Part shown: piece by piece, positions 13,391 through 13,480 of the stretch
How positions within the stretch are numbered: the stretch's first letter is position 1
Layout of the letters: every line of letters starts with the position of its first letter
Assembly (NCBI GenBank): GCA_045535305.1
Contig: JAZSLJ010000012.1
Location: forward strand, 1-13,480
DNA: 13,480 nucleotides
Source: UBA1081 sp045535305
GTDB lineage: Bacteria; Bacillota; Clostridia; Oscillospirales; Acutalibacteraceae
Direction: 5' to 3'
Made by a program: the position numbers and the translations under genes
Notes under the pieces: generated by a model
Databases searched by the model: none
What the model saw: the letters and a program-made list of their open reading frames with translations, nothing else
Told to the model about the DNA's origin: nothing

Positions 13391-13480
13391 TCTATCGCCC
13401 GCGTGCGAAGTACGAAATGCCGACAGGCATTTAAAATGATTTTTGTGCTATTGTAACGGTGTTCCACCGTTATTTGCCTT
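13391..13480. repeat. 90-bp direct repeat, copy 2, reaches the window edge
   Basis: Identical to 13217-13306 and cut by the window end, so the identity may continue into another 84-nt spacer. The base before this copy is T rather than the A of copy 1, and the palindrome arm found left of copy 1 is replaced by the end of the tRNA-like sequence. This is what a tandem array with a 174-bp unit (90 + 84) would look like. Confidence 0.93.

Noticed and set aside
13111..13467. Minus-strand 118-aa reading frame over the repeat locus
   Set aside because: It translates the 90-bp repeat twice, overlaps the end of the DUF3021 gene and has no convincing ribosome-binding site; it is an artefact of the repeat.
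13217..13480. CRISPR array
   Set aside because: Repeats of 90 bp with internal hairpins and only one spacer seen do not fit CRISPR dimensions, and no cas gene is present.

Overview
The window looks like a chromosomal segment from a low-to-mid GC Gram-positive anaerobe, most likely a gut Clostridia member of the Ruminococcus/Oscillospiraceae type. This rests on strong AGGAGG-type ribosome-binding sites, TTG starts, consensus sigma-A promoters, the adjacent ACT and PFL-like (UPF0237/UPF0210) genes, and a LytTR-DUF3021 pair. The assignment is inference; no rRNA or marker gene fixes it.

The left half (about 292-7752) is on the minus strand and reads from right to left. Its order is a secreted, membrane-anchored GDPD-like protein, a YhhN/TMEM86 membrane protein, an ACT-domain protein, a UPF0210 PFL-like protein, a RING/zinc-ribbon/DUF2628 membrane protein, an RlmD-type 23S rRNA methyltransferase, a metallophosphoesterase and a GtrA-family membrane protein. 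The first seven genes are separated by only 4-21 nt, and several ribosome-binding sites overlap the previous gene's stop, so they look like one transcript. A promoter candidate precedes the first gene. GtrA follows a 67-nt gap with its own promoter candidate. Below it lie a weak hairpin, a structured element without a gene (131-218) and a good minus-strand terminator (37-80).

The right half is on the plus strand. A divergent, unrecognised 273-aa protein starts with TTG at 7925. Then come greA and lysS behind a perfect TTGACA-17-TATAAT promoter and ahead of a clear terminator. Next is an accessory module: a DUF2812 membrane protein with its own promoter and terminator, then a LytTR DNA-binding protein that overlaps a four-helix DUF3021 membrane protein by ATGA. 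The promoter and leader regions of the DUF2812 and LytTR genes are very alike, which suggests co-regulation.

The window ends inside a repeat locus. Two identical 90-bp copies (13217-13306 and 13391-13480) flank an 84-nt sequence with perfect 8-bp complementary ends and a tRNA-like look on the minus strand. The second copy runs to the window edge, so the size of the array is unknown.

The points most worth checking are the GDPD-like protein, which lacks both expected catalytic histidines; the bacterial RING-type membrane protein; the ACT/PFL-like pair of unknown function; the terminal repeat with its tRNA-like insert; the three-way-junction element near the left end; and the twin promoters of the DUF2812 and LytTR units. 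No defence system, CRISPR array, transposase or intact tRNA/rRNA gene was seen.
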